64,000 nucleotides of DNA from Paenibacillus sp. (GTDB taxonomy: Bacteria; Bacillota; Bacilli; Paenibacillales; YIM-B00363): positions 186,001 through 250,000 of the forward strand of contig NZ_JAPSKE010000004.1 in the NCBI RefSeq assembly GCF_031177825.1, in the 5' to 3' direction. The position numbers and the translations under genes are program-made. Under the pieces are notes generated by a model that was not told the origin of the DNA, did no database searches, and saw only the letters and a list, made by a program, of their open reading frames with translations. Below are positions 27,026 through 34,960 of this stretch, piece after piece. Every line of letters starts with the position of its first letter. The first letter of the stretch is position 1.

Positions 27026-28026
27026 CGATGGTCCCCCTCTAGAGCGAGCGTAACCGGACGGCCCGTCCGGGCCGATTCGACGGCCGCCCGGGCGATCTCG
27101 AGCGCCTTCGCAGCATCGCGCGCCGACACGATCGGTTCCGTTCCGTCAAGCAGACAATCCGTCATATGCGCGAGTTCCAGCTCATAGCTGTTCCGGCTAA
27201 GGCACATGTCCGGAACGGCGACGGGCTGCGGCACGCCGGGGCCCGAACGTGCATATACCCGAAGCGGCGCGCTATCCGCCATATGCTCGACCAGCATCCC
27301 TCCGGTGCCGGACAGCTCGAACGAGCTGGCGAATTCCGTGTGCGCCCAAGATCCCTCGAGGTGGGCGATCGCGCCGCTGCGCATGCGAACCGCGATCAGG
27401 GCGTAATCGAGCGGCGCGTCCCCCGAACCGCCGGCGCGCAGCGCGGTTACCCGCTCCGCTTCGCCGAACGTCCACCGAAGCCAGTCGATGTCGTGAATCA
27501 GCAGATCCGTAATGACGCCGCCGCTCTTCGCGGGGTCGAGGTACCAACCGTCCGCGCCTTCGGGAAACCGGGACCGGCGCGACATCCGAATCGTCCCGAC
27601 CTTGCCCAGCTTTCCCGATAAAACGAGCTCCCTCGCCTGCACGTACTCCGGACAAAACCTGAGATCGTGGCCGATCAGCAAACGAACGCCGCGCTCCCGG
27701 CAGCGCGCGATCATCGCGCTCGCCTCCTCCGGATCGAGGGCGATCGGTTTCTCGCAGAGGACATGCTTCCCGGCGTCGGCGGCTTTCTCCGCGAACTCGC
27801 GATGCAGATGCGTAGGCAGGCAGACGTCCACCGCGTCGAACTCGGAAGACTCGACCATCGTTTCGAATGAATCGTAGGCCGCCGCGCCGCATGCGTTCGC
27901 CAACGCTACGGCTTTGACCTTGCTTCTTCCTAGAACGGCCGTAACCTTCGCCCGCTTGACGTTCCGCCATGCGGTCGCGTGTTCGGCTCCCATCGTGCCC
28001 GTTCCGATAACGGCCACCTTCAGCAT
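27022..28026 (-). CDS. Gfo/Idh/MocA oxidoreductase
   Basis: 334 residues. The Rossmann motif VIGTGTMGAEHA is near the N-terminus, followed by LCEKPIALDPEEA and SGGVITDLLIHDIDWLRWTF with the conserved Asp/His pair. It is probably an NAD(P)-dependent sugar or inositol dehydrogenase. It ends in a four-base overlap with the next dehydrogenase gene and starts 15 bp after the isomerase-like gene. Confidence 0.88.
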   Translation of the reverse strand: MLKVAVIGTGTMGAEHATAWRNVKRAKVTAVLGRSKVKAVALANACGAAAYDSFETMVESSEFDAVDVCLPTHLHREFAEKAADAGKHVLCEKPIALDPEEASAMIARCRERGVRLLIGHDLRFCPEYVQARELVLSGKLGKVGTIRMSRRSRFPEGADGWYLDPAKSGGVITDLLIHDIDWLRWTFGEAERVTALRAGGSGDAPLDYALIAVRMRSGAIAHLEGSWAHTEFASSFELSGTGGMLVEHMADSAPLRVYARSGPGVPQPVAVPDMCLSRNSYELELAHMTDCLLDGTEPIVSARDAAKALEIARAAVESARTGRPVTLALEGDHR

Positions 28027-28041
28027 GCTCGCACCTCCCGG

Positions 28042-28893
28042 CTATTCCACGGTAAAGCCCGCTTCGATCAGCAGCCGTTCCAAATTATGCCTTGCCCGTT
28101 CGGCCCGACGATCGGTTTCTTCCGGCGGGATCGGCTTGCCGTCGCGGTCCAGCTTCTCGACGATGACCGGCCCGTCGAAGCCGCGCGCTCGCAACAGCCC
28201 GAACATGCCGGGGAAGTCGTAGTCTCCCTCTCCGGGAACGGAGAAATCATAGCTGCGAAGCCCGCGGCGGCCCTGCTCCTTGGCGACGAAGGAAACGACT
28301 TCATCCGCGACGGATGGCAAATCCGTCTCGGGGTCGACGCCTGCGTAGTACCCCACGTTGCCCGGATCGTAACACGCTTTGACGAACGGCGACCCGATGC
28401 GCTTCAGCGTATCGAGCAGGATCGGCCCCGTGGCGGTATTCCCGGTATGCGGCTTCAGGGTGATGCGGACGCCCAGACGCTCCGCATCGCGCGCAAGCGC
28501 TTGGTAACGCGCGACGAACCGGTCGTTCAACGCTTCGTATTCGTCCGGCGGCAAGGGGATGTCAGGAAAAGTGCGGTAGCCCCAAAACCCCAACGTATTC
28601 ACCTCGGGGATTTCCAGCTCGCTCGCGAGCTCTAGCATGCGCACCGCGCGTCCGGAAGGCAAGTCCGGGTGGAACTGAGAGTGAGCGAACAGCACTTCGG
28701 GCTTGAGTCCGAAGCTCCGGAACAGCGCCCGCACTCTTGCCGATTCCGCCGGGTCTTCCTCGGTCGGCACGGGATCTCCCGCGTGCGCGGTGCCGAATGC
28801 GACGTAACGGTATCCGGCCGCGACCAACCCTTCGAGCGCGCGCTCGAAGGGTTGGTCGTGATAGGGCAGCGTCAATCCTACGATTTTCGTCAC
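28042..28893 (-). CDS. Sugar phosphate isomerase/epimerase-like TIM-barrel protein
   Basis: About 283 residues. The start is GTG at 28893 (MTKIVGLTLPYHDQPFERAL), with GGGAGGG ten bases upstream; an ATG at 28902 is too close to that site. LKPHTGNTATGPILLD and KACYDPGNVGYY carry the metal-binding Glu/His/Asp positions of the AP-endonuclease-2/xylose-isomerase family. It is flanked by Gfo/Idh genes, which fits a pathway where a dehydrogenase makes a keto-sugar and this enzyme isomerises or cleaves it. Its 5' part contains a 38-bp perfect palindrome. Confidence 0.8.
   Translation of the reverse strand: MTKIVGLTLPYHDQPFERALEGLVAAGYRYVAFGTAHAGDPVPTEEDPAESARVRALFRSFGLKPEVLFAHSQFHPDLPSGRAVRMLELASELEIPEVNTLGFWGYRTFPDIPLPPDEYEALNDRFVARYQALARDAERLGVRITLKPHTGNTATGPILLDTLKRIGSPFVKACYDPGNVGYYAGVDPETDLPSVADEVVSFVAKEQGRRGLRSYDFSVPGEGDYDFPGMFGLLRARGFDGPVIVEKLDRDGKPIPPEETDRRAERARHNLERLLIEAGFTVE
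28821..28858. repeat. 38-bp perfect palindrome inside coding sequence
   Basis: The arm CGACCAACCCTTCGAGCGC (28821-28839) is followed immediately by its exact reverse complement (28840-28858), with no loop. It encodes DQPFERALEGLV in the isomerase-like protein. The mRNA could form a very stable hairpin about 35 nt into the coding region. Confidence 0.9.
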
Positions 28894-28912
28894 GGCCGCC
28901 ATCCCTCCCGTT

Positions 28913-29884
28913 CTACAATTCCGCCGGCGAAACGGCCCGGCCCGTCGAAGCCGACGCATTGGCCGCGACGGTCAACTCTAGCGATTTCAACGCGTCCGCG
29001 TAACTCGACCGGACCAATCCCGGGTCGTTCGCCAAGATCGCTTGAATGAACGCATCGTCCTGCGCCTTAAAGATGTCGGCGACATCGTTCTCGAACGTCT
29101 CCGTATTGCCCCGCTCTACGATCGTCAGCTTTGTCCCTTCGTACACGACGCGGAAATCATGTCCTTGGATTTCAATCCCGAAACGGTGGTCCGGCTGAAT
29201 GCAGCACGTGTCCAGATGTCCGATCGCTCCGGACTCAAACCGCAGCGCGACCGTCGTCACGTCGGGGATGTCCAAGTCCGGCTTCACCCCGAGGTGGCGG
29301 GTCGCCATGTTGGCGTATACCGCGGATGCGTCCCCCGCGAAATAACGCATGAAATCGGCGACGTGCGTCGCCTGCTCCACGAGCTGGCCGCCGGACTTCG
29401 CCATGACTCGCCACCACGGCGTTTCTACGAAGCCGGACATGTAATGCGCCCGGACCATGCCGATCGTCTTGCCTTCCAAATACGCCTTCGCCTTCTCCAC
29501 CGTGCCGATGTAACGAAGCGCATACCCCGAAGAGGTGACGACGCCTGCGCGGCGGATCGCTTCCGCCTTCGCGCGCGCCTCGCGCACGTCGAGCCCGACG
29601 GGCTTCTCTACGAATAAATGGATTCCGCGGGAAGCCGCGTTCTCCTCGATGTCCGCATGAGCGAAGGGGGGCACGCAGATGAACAGCGCGTCAAGCGGCT
29701 CCGCTTCCAGCATCTTCTTGTAATCCACGTACGGCTTCGCGTCATACGCGCCGGCGGCTTTCGCGGCGCGCTCCTCCACGACGTCGCAGACGGAGACGAT
29801 CCGGGTATTCGCGTTATCTCTCATATGCTTCAGATGGGTTTCGGCCATGCCGCCGACCCCGACGAATCCGATTCGCAGTGTCAT
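28913..29884 (-). CDS. Gfo/Idh/MocA oxidoreductase
   Basis: 323 residues. GFVGVGGMAETHLKHM is the Rossmann motif, FVEKPVGLD the EKP motif, and GGQLVEQATHVADFMRYF the catalytic region. It is one of four such enzymes in this cluster and lies between the two TIM-barrel genes. Substrate unknown. Confidence 0.88.
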   Translation of the reverse strand: MTLRIGFVGVGGMAETHLKHMRDNANTRIVSVCDVVEERAAKAAGAYDAKPYVDYKKMLEAEPLDALFICVPPFAHADIEENAASRGIHLFVEKPVGLDVREARAKAEAIRRAGVVTSSGYALRYIGTVEKAKAYLEGKTIGMVRAHYMSGFVETPWWRVMAKSGGQLVEQATHVADFMRYFAGDASAVYANMATRHLGVKPDLDIPDVTTVALRFESGAIGHLDTCCIQPDHRFGIEIQGHDFRVVYEGTKLTIVERGNTETFENDVADIFKAQDDAFIQAILANDPGLVRSSYADALKSLELTVAANASASTGRAVSPAEL

Positions 29885-29923
29885 ACGCGCAAACCTCCTT
29901 ATGTGTGTAGACGGCGTATCGGC

Positions 29924-30757
29924 CTACCGCACTCCGCCGTGAATGATAACATCCAGGTGCCGAGCCGTATCGTAGACGAGCTGGTAAGGCGCATAAGGGT
30001 AAGCGGACAGCTCCGCCGTCAACGGACCGTCGTAGCCGATCGCCTGCAGCGCTTCGCGAACCGCGATCCAGTTGACGTCGCCGGACAATAGCGTGACTAC
30101 GCCGTAGGCCGTTCCAACCGAGCGTCGGAAGTCTTTTACATGAATTTTTTTAATTCGGGAGCCGAGAATCCGGATCGATTGCTCCGGGTAGCCGAAATTT
30201 ATAATATTTCCTACGTCGAAGTACGCGCCGACGACCGGCGAGCCGAGTTCGTCGATGTACCTTGCCATCTCGAGCGGCGAGTACAGAAATTTGTTCCATA
30301 CGTTCTCGACGCCGATGTCGACGCCGTTCCGTTCCGCGACGGGGATGAGCTTTGAGATCTCGTCCTGACTGCGCTTGTACGCTTCGTCGTACGGTTCGCC
30401 CTTGTCGTTGACGAACGCGGGGACGAGCAAGGCGGTTTCCATTCCGAGCAGTCCGGCGACCTCTAGCTGTCTCGTTACGATGCGACGCCCCCGTTCCCGC
30501 GTTTCCTCGTCCGGCGAAGATAAGGAGCTCCCCCCCATTAAGCCGCAAGAGATGCTCTTTAACGCTAGCCCATGGGAACGGGCGAGACGGCCGAGCGCTT
30601 CCAGCTCCTGCGTCGTGGATTCCATCGTAATGCCCGGATTTCCCGGCTGCTGCAAATTCAACTCGATCGCGTCGTATCCCGCTTTGCCGCTGTGCTCCAA
30701 CACCGTCTCGATCGGCGTTCCGTCGGGAAAACACCATTGATTAATCCCTTTCAACAC
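29924..30757 (-). CDS. Sugar phosphate isomerase/epimerase-like TIM-barrel protein
   Basis: 277 residues from GTG at 30757 (GGGAGG nine bases upstream); an ATG at 30796 has no site. MLKGINQWCFPDGTPIE, AIELNLQQPGNPG, IGVENVWNKFLYSP (metal-binding Glu) and VGAYFDVGNIINFG (Asp) followed by IKKIHVKDFRR (His) form a complete IolE/xylose-isomerase-type metal site. It is the first gene of the catabolic operon that runs to 22914. Confidence 0.83.
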   Translation of the reverse strand: MLKGINQWCFPDGTPIETVLEHSGKAGYDAIELNLQQPGNPGITMESTTQELEALGRLARSHGLALKSISCGLMGGSSLSSPDEETRERGRRIVTRQLEVAGLLGMETALLVPAFVNDKGEPYDEAYKRSQDEISKLIPVAERNGVDIGVENVWNKFLYSPLEMARYIDELGSPVVGAYFDVGNIINFGYPEQSIRILGSRIKKIHVKDFRRSVGTAYGVVTLLSGDVNWIAVREALQAIGYDGPLTAELSAYPYAPYQLVYDTARHLDVIIHGGVR

Positions 30758-30861
30758 GTTTCTCAGCCTCCCGCGCATTTGTTTTGCGTTAACCAAATCT
30801 TAACATCGTGTCAGGTATTATTCCATACTTATTTTTACATTCTGAACATTTTTTCCTTTTT

Positions 30862-30876
30862 GTCGAATATTCCGAC
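30862..30876. promoter_or_regulatory. Candidate operator upstream of the 30757 operon
   Basis: GTCGAATATTCCGAC is an inverted repeat with one unpaired base, centred on GAATATTC. It lies in the 122-bp AT-rich gap between the nagA stop codon and the isomerase start. GAATATTC-like palindromes are plausible RpiR-type targets, but no footprint supports this. No convincing -35/-10 pair was fixed in the gap. Confidence 0.3.
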
Positions 30877-30879
30877 TAT

Positions 30880-32109
30880 TTAAGGCGTGAATCGCCCATT
30901 TTTCCTCCCGGATGCCTCCTCTATGGATCCTATCCTACGAAAAACTTCGCGTCCCCCGACATAGGTGCTAAGCAGTTTCCATCCGGCGTCGAGCAGTAGA
31001 AAGTCGGCATCCATACCGGCCGCCAACCGGCCTTTGCGATCGGCGACGCCGGCTTGCCTAGCCGGCACGCTGGTGAGCGTCGGTAGAATTCGTTCGATCG
31101 GGAGGCCGGTGAAGGCGATCGCATTGCGGAACGCCTGCAGCATATCCAGGCCGCTGCCGGCCAGCGAAGAGCCGTCGGACAGCGTGACCTTGCCTCCGCT
31201 CATACGGATCCGGATCCCCTCCGTCTCGTACAAGCCGTCGGGACAGCCCGCGCAAAGCATGGCGTCCGTAACAAGTACGATGCGATCGGTCGGCTTGGCG
31301 TCGAACGCCAACGCGATCATCTCCGGATGAATGTGATATCCGTCCGCGATCAGCTCGATCGTCAGCTCGGGCATCCGCAGCCCGGCTCCGGTGACGCCGG
31401 GCTCTCTTGATTTCAAGGGACTCATACCGTTGAAATGATGCGTGACGTGCGTGACTCCGAGTCTCGCCGCTTCCTGCATCTGTTCGTACGTCGCATCGGT
31501 ATGTCCCGCGGATACGGTTACATTTCGCTGCGCCAGACGGCGGATCACCCGTTCCGCCCCCTCCAGCTCCGGCGCAATCGTGACCATCCGAATCCAACGG
31601 CCCGCGGCCTCCAGGTAGCGATCCATCTCTTCCAGGTCGGGTTTCCGCAAGGATGTAGGATTCTGTGCGCCGCCCCGCACCGGATTCAAAAACGGCCCCT
31701 CGAGATGAATCCCGATCATATTCGCGCCCTCTCGGCCGAGAGCGCCCTCCTCGGCGGATTCCCGCCATTGGTCCAGCGTACTGACAGTCGTCATGCAGTC
31801 GGCGGCGACGGTCGTCGCCAAAAATGAGGTCGTTCCGCGGCTTGCGTGATACTTGCTCATTCCCGCCAGCGAAGCTTTTCCATCCATCCCGTTGAAGCCG
31901 CCGCCTCCGTGTACATGGACGTCCACGAATCCCGGCACGATCCGTTTTCCGCCTGCATCCTTAATCTCGGTCCCTTCTCTTCCATCAATCTCCGCTCCGC
32001 CGACGGCCTCGATGCGGCCGCCGGGGCCGACAAGCATTCTTCCGTTGACGATTCGGGTACTCGGCGTGTAAATTTCGGCGTTGACCCATAACGCGGAATG
32101 GTCTGCCAT
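30880..32109 (-). CDS. nagA: N-acetylglucosamine-6-phosphate deacetylase
   Basis: 409 residues from ATG 32109 (GAGGAG seven bases upstream). The amidohydrolase barrel shows HVHGGG (His65, His67), HLEGPF (metal Glu137), SAGHTDAT (His203), THHFNGM (His224) and the catalytic Asp282 in VTDAM. It converts GlcNAc-6-phosphate to glucosamine-6-phosphate and acetate in the cytosol. No nagB is present nearby. It sits at the 5' side of the Gfo/Idh-isomerase-importer operon, suggesting that the imported sugar contains or yields GlcNAc, but it has its own upstream region with a palindrome. Confidence 0.93.
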   Translation of the reverse strand: MADHSALWVNAEIYTPSTRIVNGRMLVGPGGRIEAVGGAEIDGREGTEIKDAGGKRIVPGFVDVHVHGGGGFNGMDGKASLAGMSKYHASRGTTSFLATTVAADCMTTVSTLDQWRESAEEGALGREGANMIGIHLEGPFLNPVRGGAQNPTSLRKPDLEEMDRYLEAAGRWIRMVTIAPELEGAERVIRRLAQRNVTVSAGHTDATYEQMQEAARLGVTHVTHHFNGMSPLKSREPGVTGAGLRMPELTIELIADGYHIHPEMIALAFDAKPTDRIVLVTDAMLCAGCPDGLYETEGIRIRMSGGKVTLSDGSSLAGSGLDMLQAFRNAIAFTGLPIERILPTLTSVPARQAGVADRKGRLAAGMDADFLLLDAGWKLLSTYVGGREVFRRIGSIEEASGRKNGRFTP

Positions 32110-32153
32110 ATGACTTCTCCTCTCGGCCTCACAGTTTGAAGACAATAAGATTA

Positions 32154-32168
32154 TGGTAGATCATACCA
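32154..32168. promoter_or_regulatory. Palindromic operator candidate at nagA promoter
   Basis: TGGTA-N5-TACCA centred 51 bp before the nagA start. On the minus strand ATGACA and ATAATC at 17 bp spacing frame this palindrome, so it would lie inside the promoter spacer. HutC/GntR regulators of GlcNAc genes (NagR/DasR) bind related TGGT...ACCA sites, though the spacing here differs. Confidence 0.45.
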
Positions 32169-32242
32169 CGATGTCATGTTTATTTCTATATTTTATATTG
32201 ATTTTTGGATATTTTTTTCCTTTTCCGCTGCGACGATGGCAT

Positions 32243-32268
32243 AAAAAAAAGCCCATAAGCGGGCTTTT
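32243..32268. terminator. Terminator after the HD-domain gene
   Basis: AAAAGCCC (32247-32254) pairs with GGGCTTTT (32261-32268). On the minus strand the stem ends in eight T. The stem overlaps the stop codon of the HD gene. It separates that gene from nagA. Confidence 0.85.
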
Positions 32269-32890
32269 ATAATGCGCTAAGCAATTCCTGTCTCGCTTCC
32301 ATAAGCCATGAGTGCACTACCTTAAGCTTGTCCCTTTGTTCCCAGACATGGTTTAAGTAAACCAATACCGCCCCATCCAGATCGAAAGCCTCTAGTTTAT
32401 TTCTCATCGTTTGCTGATATGGATGTGCGCCCGGTAGATTCCATGAAACTTTATCGGCGGCAAATAACACTTTATCCAATTGACTTGCCCCTGCCTTTAG
32501 GGTCGTATGGCACTCAATGGCGTTTAGTATGGACAGATTCGTACACCCAAAGATTTCCTTCGCCATATCCTTCGAAAGCTTCTGATGGATAATTCTCGGG
32601 AAACGGATTTCTTCTTCTAAAATATCGATGGATCGAGTTTCGACGACACTCAACATCCACTGGATCGGAACGACATTGCTAACGTCATGAAGTAGCGCCG
32701 CTTCCGAAGCGAGCGTCTCATCGACGCCGAACCGCCGAGCGATTCGAACGGCTTCGTTCGCGACGTGTAATGTATGATCAAGGGTTTCTTGGTCATGATG
32801 AGCTTCGAAAAGCGCCTGGACGTCTTCTCTTACATCCCCTGAAAACTCGATCCCGCCAATAAACCGTTGATAAGCATTAGTTCCGCTCAT
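32267..32890 (-). CDS. HD-domain phosphohydrolase-like protein
   Basis: 207 residues. The HD motif set is visible: HTLHVANEAVRIA (His42), ALLHDVSNV (His68-Asp69) and AIECHTTLKAG, with LDKVLFAADKVSWN as the last Asp. It resembles YqeK-type (Ap4A hydrolase) HD proteins in layout. The start overlaps the MBL gene stop by four bases, so the two proteins are coupled and probably act on the same metabolite. Base composition is less GC-rich than the importer regions. Confidence 0.8.
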   Translation of the reverse strand: MSGTNAYQRFIGGIEFSGDVREDVQALFEAHHDQETLDHTLHVANEAVRIARRFGVDETLASEAALLHDVSNVVPIQWMLSVVETRSIDILEEEIRFPRIIHQKLSKDMAKEIFGCTNLSILNAIECHTTLKAGASQLDKVLFAADKVSWNLPGAHPYQQTMRNKLEAFDLDGAVLVYLNHVWEQRDKLKVVHSWLMEARQELLSAL

Positions 32891-33735
32891 GCTCTAGCAC
32901 CCGACGAGGCATCTTGCACTGCGTCCAGCTCGCTCCGCATCATCCTTACGTTTTCCTTGTGACTTTCTACAGTCGACGGCGACAGAAATGCAAATTCCTG
33001 TTCTAATCGTTGAATCGCAGGTTCATCTTTATCGATGATCGCTGTTCTTAACCGCGTTAAATAATCGGAAGCCATCGTTATTCTGCCGGCCATCTCTGAA
33101 CGATTAACGGTATACCGGCCATGTCCAGGGACTAGCATCTTAACGTCATGATCGTTCATGATCGTCGCTGCTTTGTTCAATGTTCGTTCATACGCGAACG
33201 CGCTGTCATGAATAAACGGGAGTTCGAAGTCGGATAAATAATCCCCTGCCAAAAACAAACCCAGCGAATCGACAACCGTGAATAACCCGTCGAATGTATG
33301 CCCCGGGGCTTTATAAAATGTTAAAGTCGTAGATCCGATCGCAAGCCGTTGGGCGTCCTGCTCAATGACAATATCGATATCGGGAAACTCGACTTCATAG
33401 TTCCGAGCAATGTAATAGGTAGCGTCGAATTCATGGATGAGGTTGACCTTATGCTCCTTTTTGGGATGGTTTCTCATTTCCAAGCTTCCAATCGTCGTTG
33501 CCCCGGGGAAAGCGTTGTAACCGAGAATGTGATCGAAATCGCCGTGCGTGAACAATAGATAACATTCTTTCTCTCCCCGAATCGCCTCGACATGAGCCTG
33601 GATCTCTCGGATTTCACCGGGCAGCCATGTCGGATCTACGATGATGACGACTCCGCCTACATGGATAACCGTAGAGGTTGTCTGAAACAAGGCGCTTTGA
33701 AATATCGTAATCTGCTCGTCGGTATATTGGATCAT
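32887..33735 (-). CDS. MBL-fold metallo-hydrolase
   Basis: 282 residues from ATG 33735 (AGGGGTG upstream; the TTG at 33756 has no site). THGDFDHIL (His64, Asp66, Asp68, His69) is the zinc motif, with KAPGHTFDG, LAGDYLSDF and VPGHGRYTV supplying the later ligands. A C-terminal helical part (about 225-282) is added. It is coupled to the HD protein. The substrate is unknown; a phosphodiester or thioester is possible. Confidence 0.85.
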   Translation of the reverse strand: MIQYTDEQITIFQSALFQTTSTVIHVGGVVIIVDPTWLPGEIREIQAHVEAIRGEKECYLLFTHGDFDHILGYNAFPGATTIGSLEMRNHPKKEHKVNLIHEFDATYYIARNYEVEFPDIDIVIEQDAQRLAIGSTTLTFYKAPGHTFDGLFTVVDSLGLFLAGDYLSDFELPFIHDSAFAYERTLNKAATIMNDHDVKMLVPGHGRYTVNRSEMAGRITMASDYLTRLRTAIIDKDEPAIQRLEQEFAFLSPSTVESHKENVRMMRSELDAVQDASSGARA

Positions 33736-33786
33736 CGTTGCACACCCCTGTATCAAGAGATTCTTCTAAACCTTGTTCCCTCTTCC

Positions 33787-33906
33787 TTACGATTGCCTAT
33801 TAACCGCTTCCATTACTACCGTTACACCGCGATCTTCGTACTCCTTTAAGAACTTATCCCAATTCGATAAGTACGTCCATCCATTGATTCGGGGGATGTA
33901 TGGCCC
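33787..33906 (-). pseudogene. Solute-binding protein, C-terminal remnant
   Basis: Between an in-frame TAG at 33907-33909 and a TAA at 33787-33789 the minus strand reads YIPRINGWTYLSNWDKFLKE and then YEDRGVTVVMEAVNRQS. This looks like the last 35-40 residues of an LplA/LipO-type sugar-binding protein (W-x-x-F/Y-x-x-x-L/Y...). No start, signal peptide or ribosome-binding site is present. It lies just beyond the importer operon's terminator and upstream of the MBL gene. Confidence 0.5.
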
Positions 33907-33953
33907 CTAGGCGTTAACACGATCCCGACAAGGGTAATTTTACCACATCGCAC

Positions 33954-33982
33954 TGAAAAAAGACCGGCCCGCGGCCGGTCTT
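33954..33982 (-). terminator. Terminator of the sulfatase/importer operon
   Basis: AAGACCGGCC (33960-33969) pairs with GGCCGGTCTT (33973-33982) around a CGC loop. Six T follow on the minus strand. Confidence 0.9.
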
Positions 33983-33990
33983 CTTCCTGT

Positions 33991-34089
33991 TTACATCTCC
34001 TCGGACAGCGCGGACAACCGGCCGCCGCGAATAACGACCTGGAAGCGGAACAAGAACAGCCGCGCTTCGTCCCCTTCTCCACACTCCAT
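33991..34089 (-). pseudogene. 32-codon ORF or gene fragment after permease
   Basis: ATG at 34089, eight bases after the permease stop codon, encodes MECGEGDEARLFLFRF then QVVIRGGRLSALSEEM and stops just before the terminator. The phrase looks like the C-terminal tail of a larger protein rather than a designed peptide, so I treat it as a fragment retained with its terminator. I cannot name the parent family. Confidence 0.3.
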
Positions 34090-34096
34090 GCGTCGC

Positions 34097-34960
34097 TCAT
34101 CCCTTGACCCCCGAAGCGACGATTCCTTCGATAAAATATTTCTGCGTAAACGCGAAAAGAATCAAAAGCGGGATGACGAGCATCGTCGTGCTCGCCATCA
34201 ATAAATCCCATTGCACTTGATTTTCGTCCCGGAACATGCTGAGCGCAAGCTGCACGGTCTTCATCTCGTCCGAATTGGTGATAATGAGCGGCCATGTATA
34301 TTCGTTCCAGGAAGCCGTAGCTTTCAAGGCGACCAGCGTGGCGAAGACGGGTTTGCTCAAGGGAACATAAAGGTGAAAGAACGCCTTGACTCTGCCCATA
34401 CCGTCGAGCTTTGCCGCATCGTCCAACTCTTGCGGAATTTGCAAGAAAAACTGCCGGAACAGAAATACTCCGAAGGAACCGGCGACATAAGGGGCGATCA
34501 ATCCATTGTAAGAGTCGATCCATCCTAGCCCTCCTTGCCCCCACAGATCGTTCCCCCCGGCCAACGGGATATGCTTGAGAACCAAAAACACGGGAATCAT
34601 GGTCACTTGAGGCGGGATCATGAGACCGATGAGAGAGAGAAGAAATAAGATGTCCCTGCCCTTGAAATTCAATTTGGCGAACGCATAACCGGCGAAAGAA
34701 TTAATGAGCAAGCTGACGAAAACCGTGACGATCGTGACGTATAACGTATTGGATACATAGGTTCCCCAGTCCCCGCGTTGAAGCGCTTCTGCATAATTGG
34801 CCCAATCGAGCCGCTCCGGCACCCAAACGAATCGAGGCGAAAAGATTTCATCCATCGTTTTCAATGAAGTGAGGATCATCAGAAAAAAAGGGAGAAGCAT
34901 CGCGACGGATAACGCCAGCATAGCCAACGAAACCGGGACGATGAACTGTTTCCTAGGCAT
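34097..34960 (-). CDS. Sugar ABC transporter permease (MalG-like)
   Basis: 287 residues, six membrane segments. The EAA loop is DAAKLDGMGRVKAFFHLYVP; the expected EAA glutamate is Asp. The C-terminus is YFIEGIVASGVKG. Its start overlaps the MalF-like gene by 8 bp. It is the third component of the arylsulfatase-linked importer. Confidence 0.9.
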   Translation of the reverse strand: MPRKQFIVPVSLAMLALSVAMLLPFFLMILTSLKTMDEIFSPRFVWVPERLDWANYAEALQRGDWGTYVSNTLYVTIVTVFVSLLINSFAGYAFAKLNFKGRDILFLLSLIGLMIPPQVTMIPVFLVLKHIPLAGGNDLWGQGGLGWIDSYNGLIAPYVAGSFGVFLFRQFFLQIPQELDDAAKLDGMGRVKAFFHLYVPLSKPVFATLVALKATASWNEYTWPLIITNSDEMKTVQLALSMFRDENQVQWDLLMASTTMLVIPLLILFAFTQKYFIEGIVASGVKG

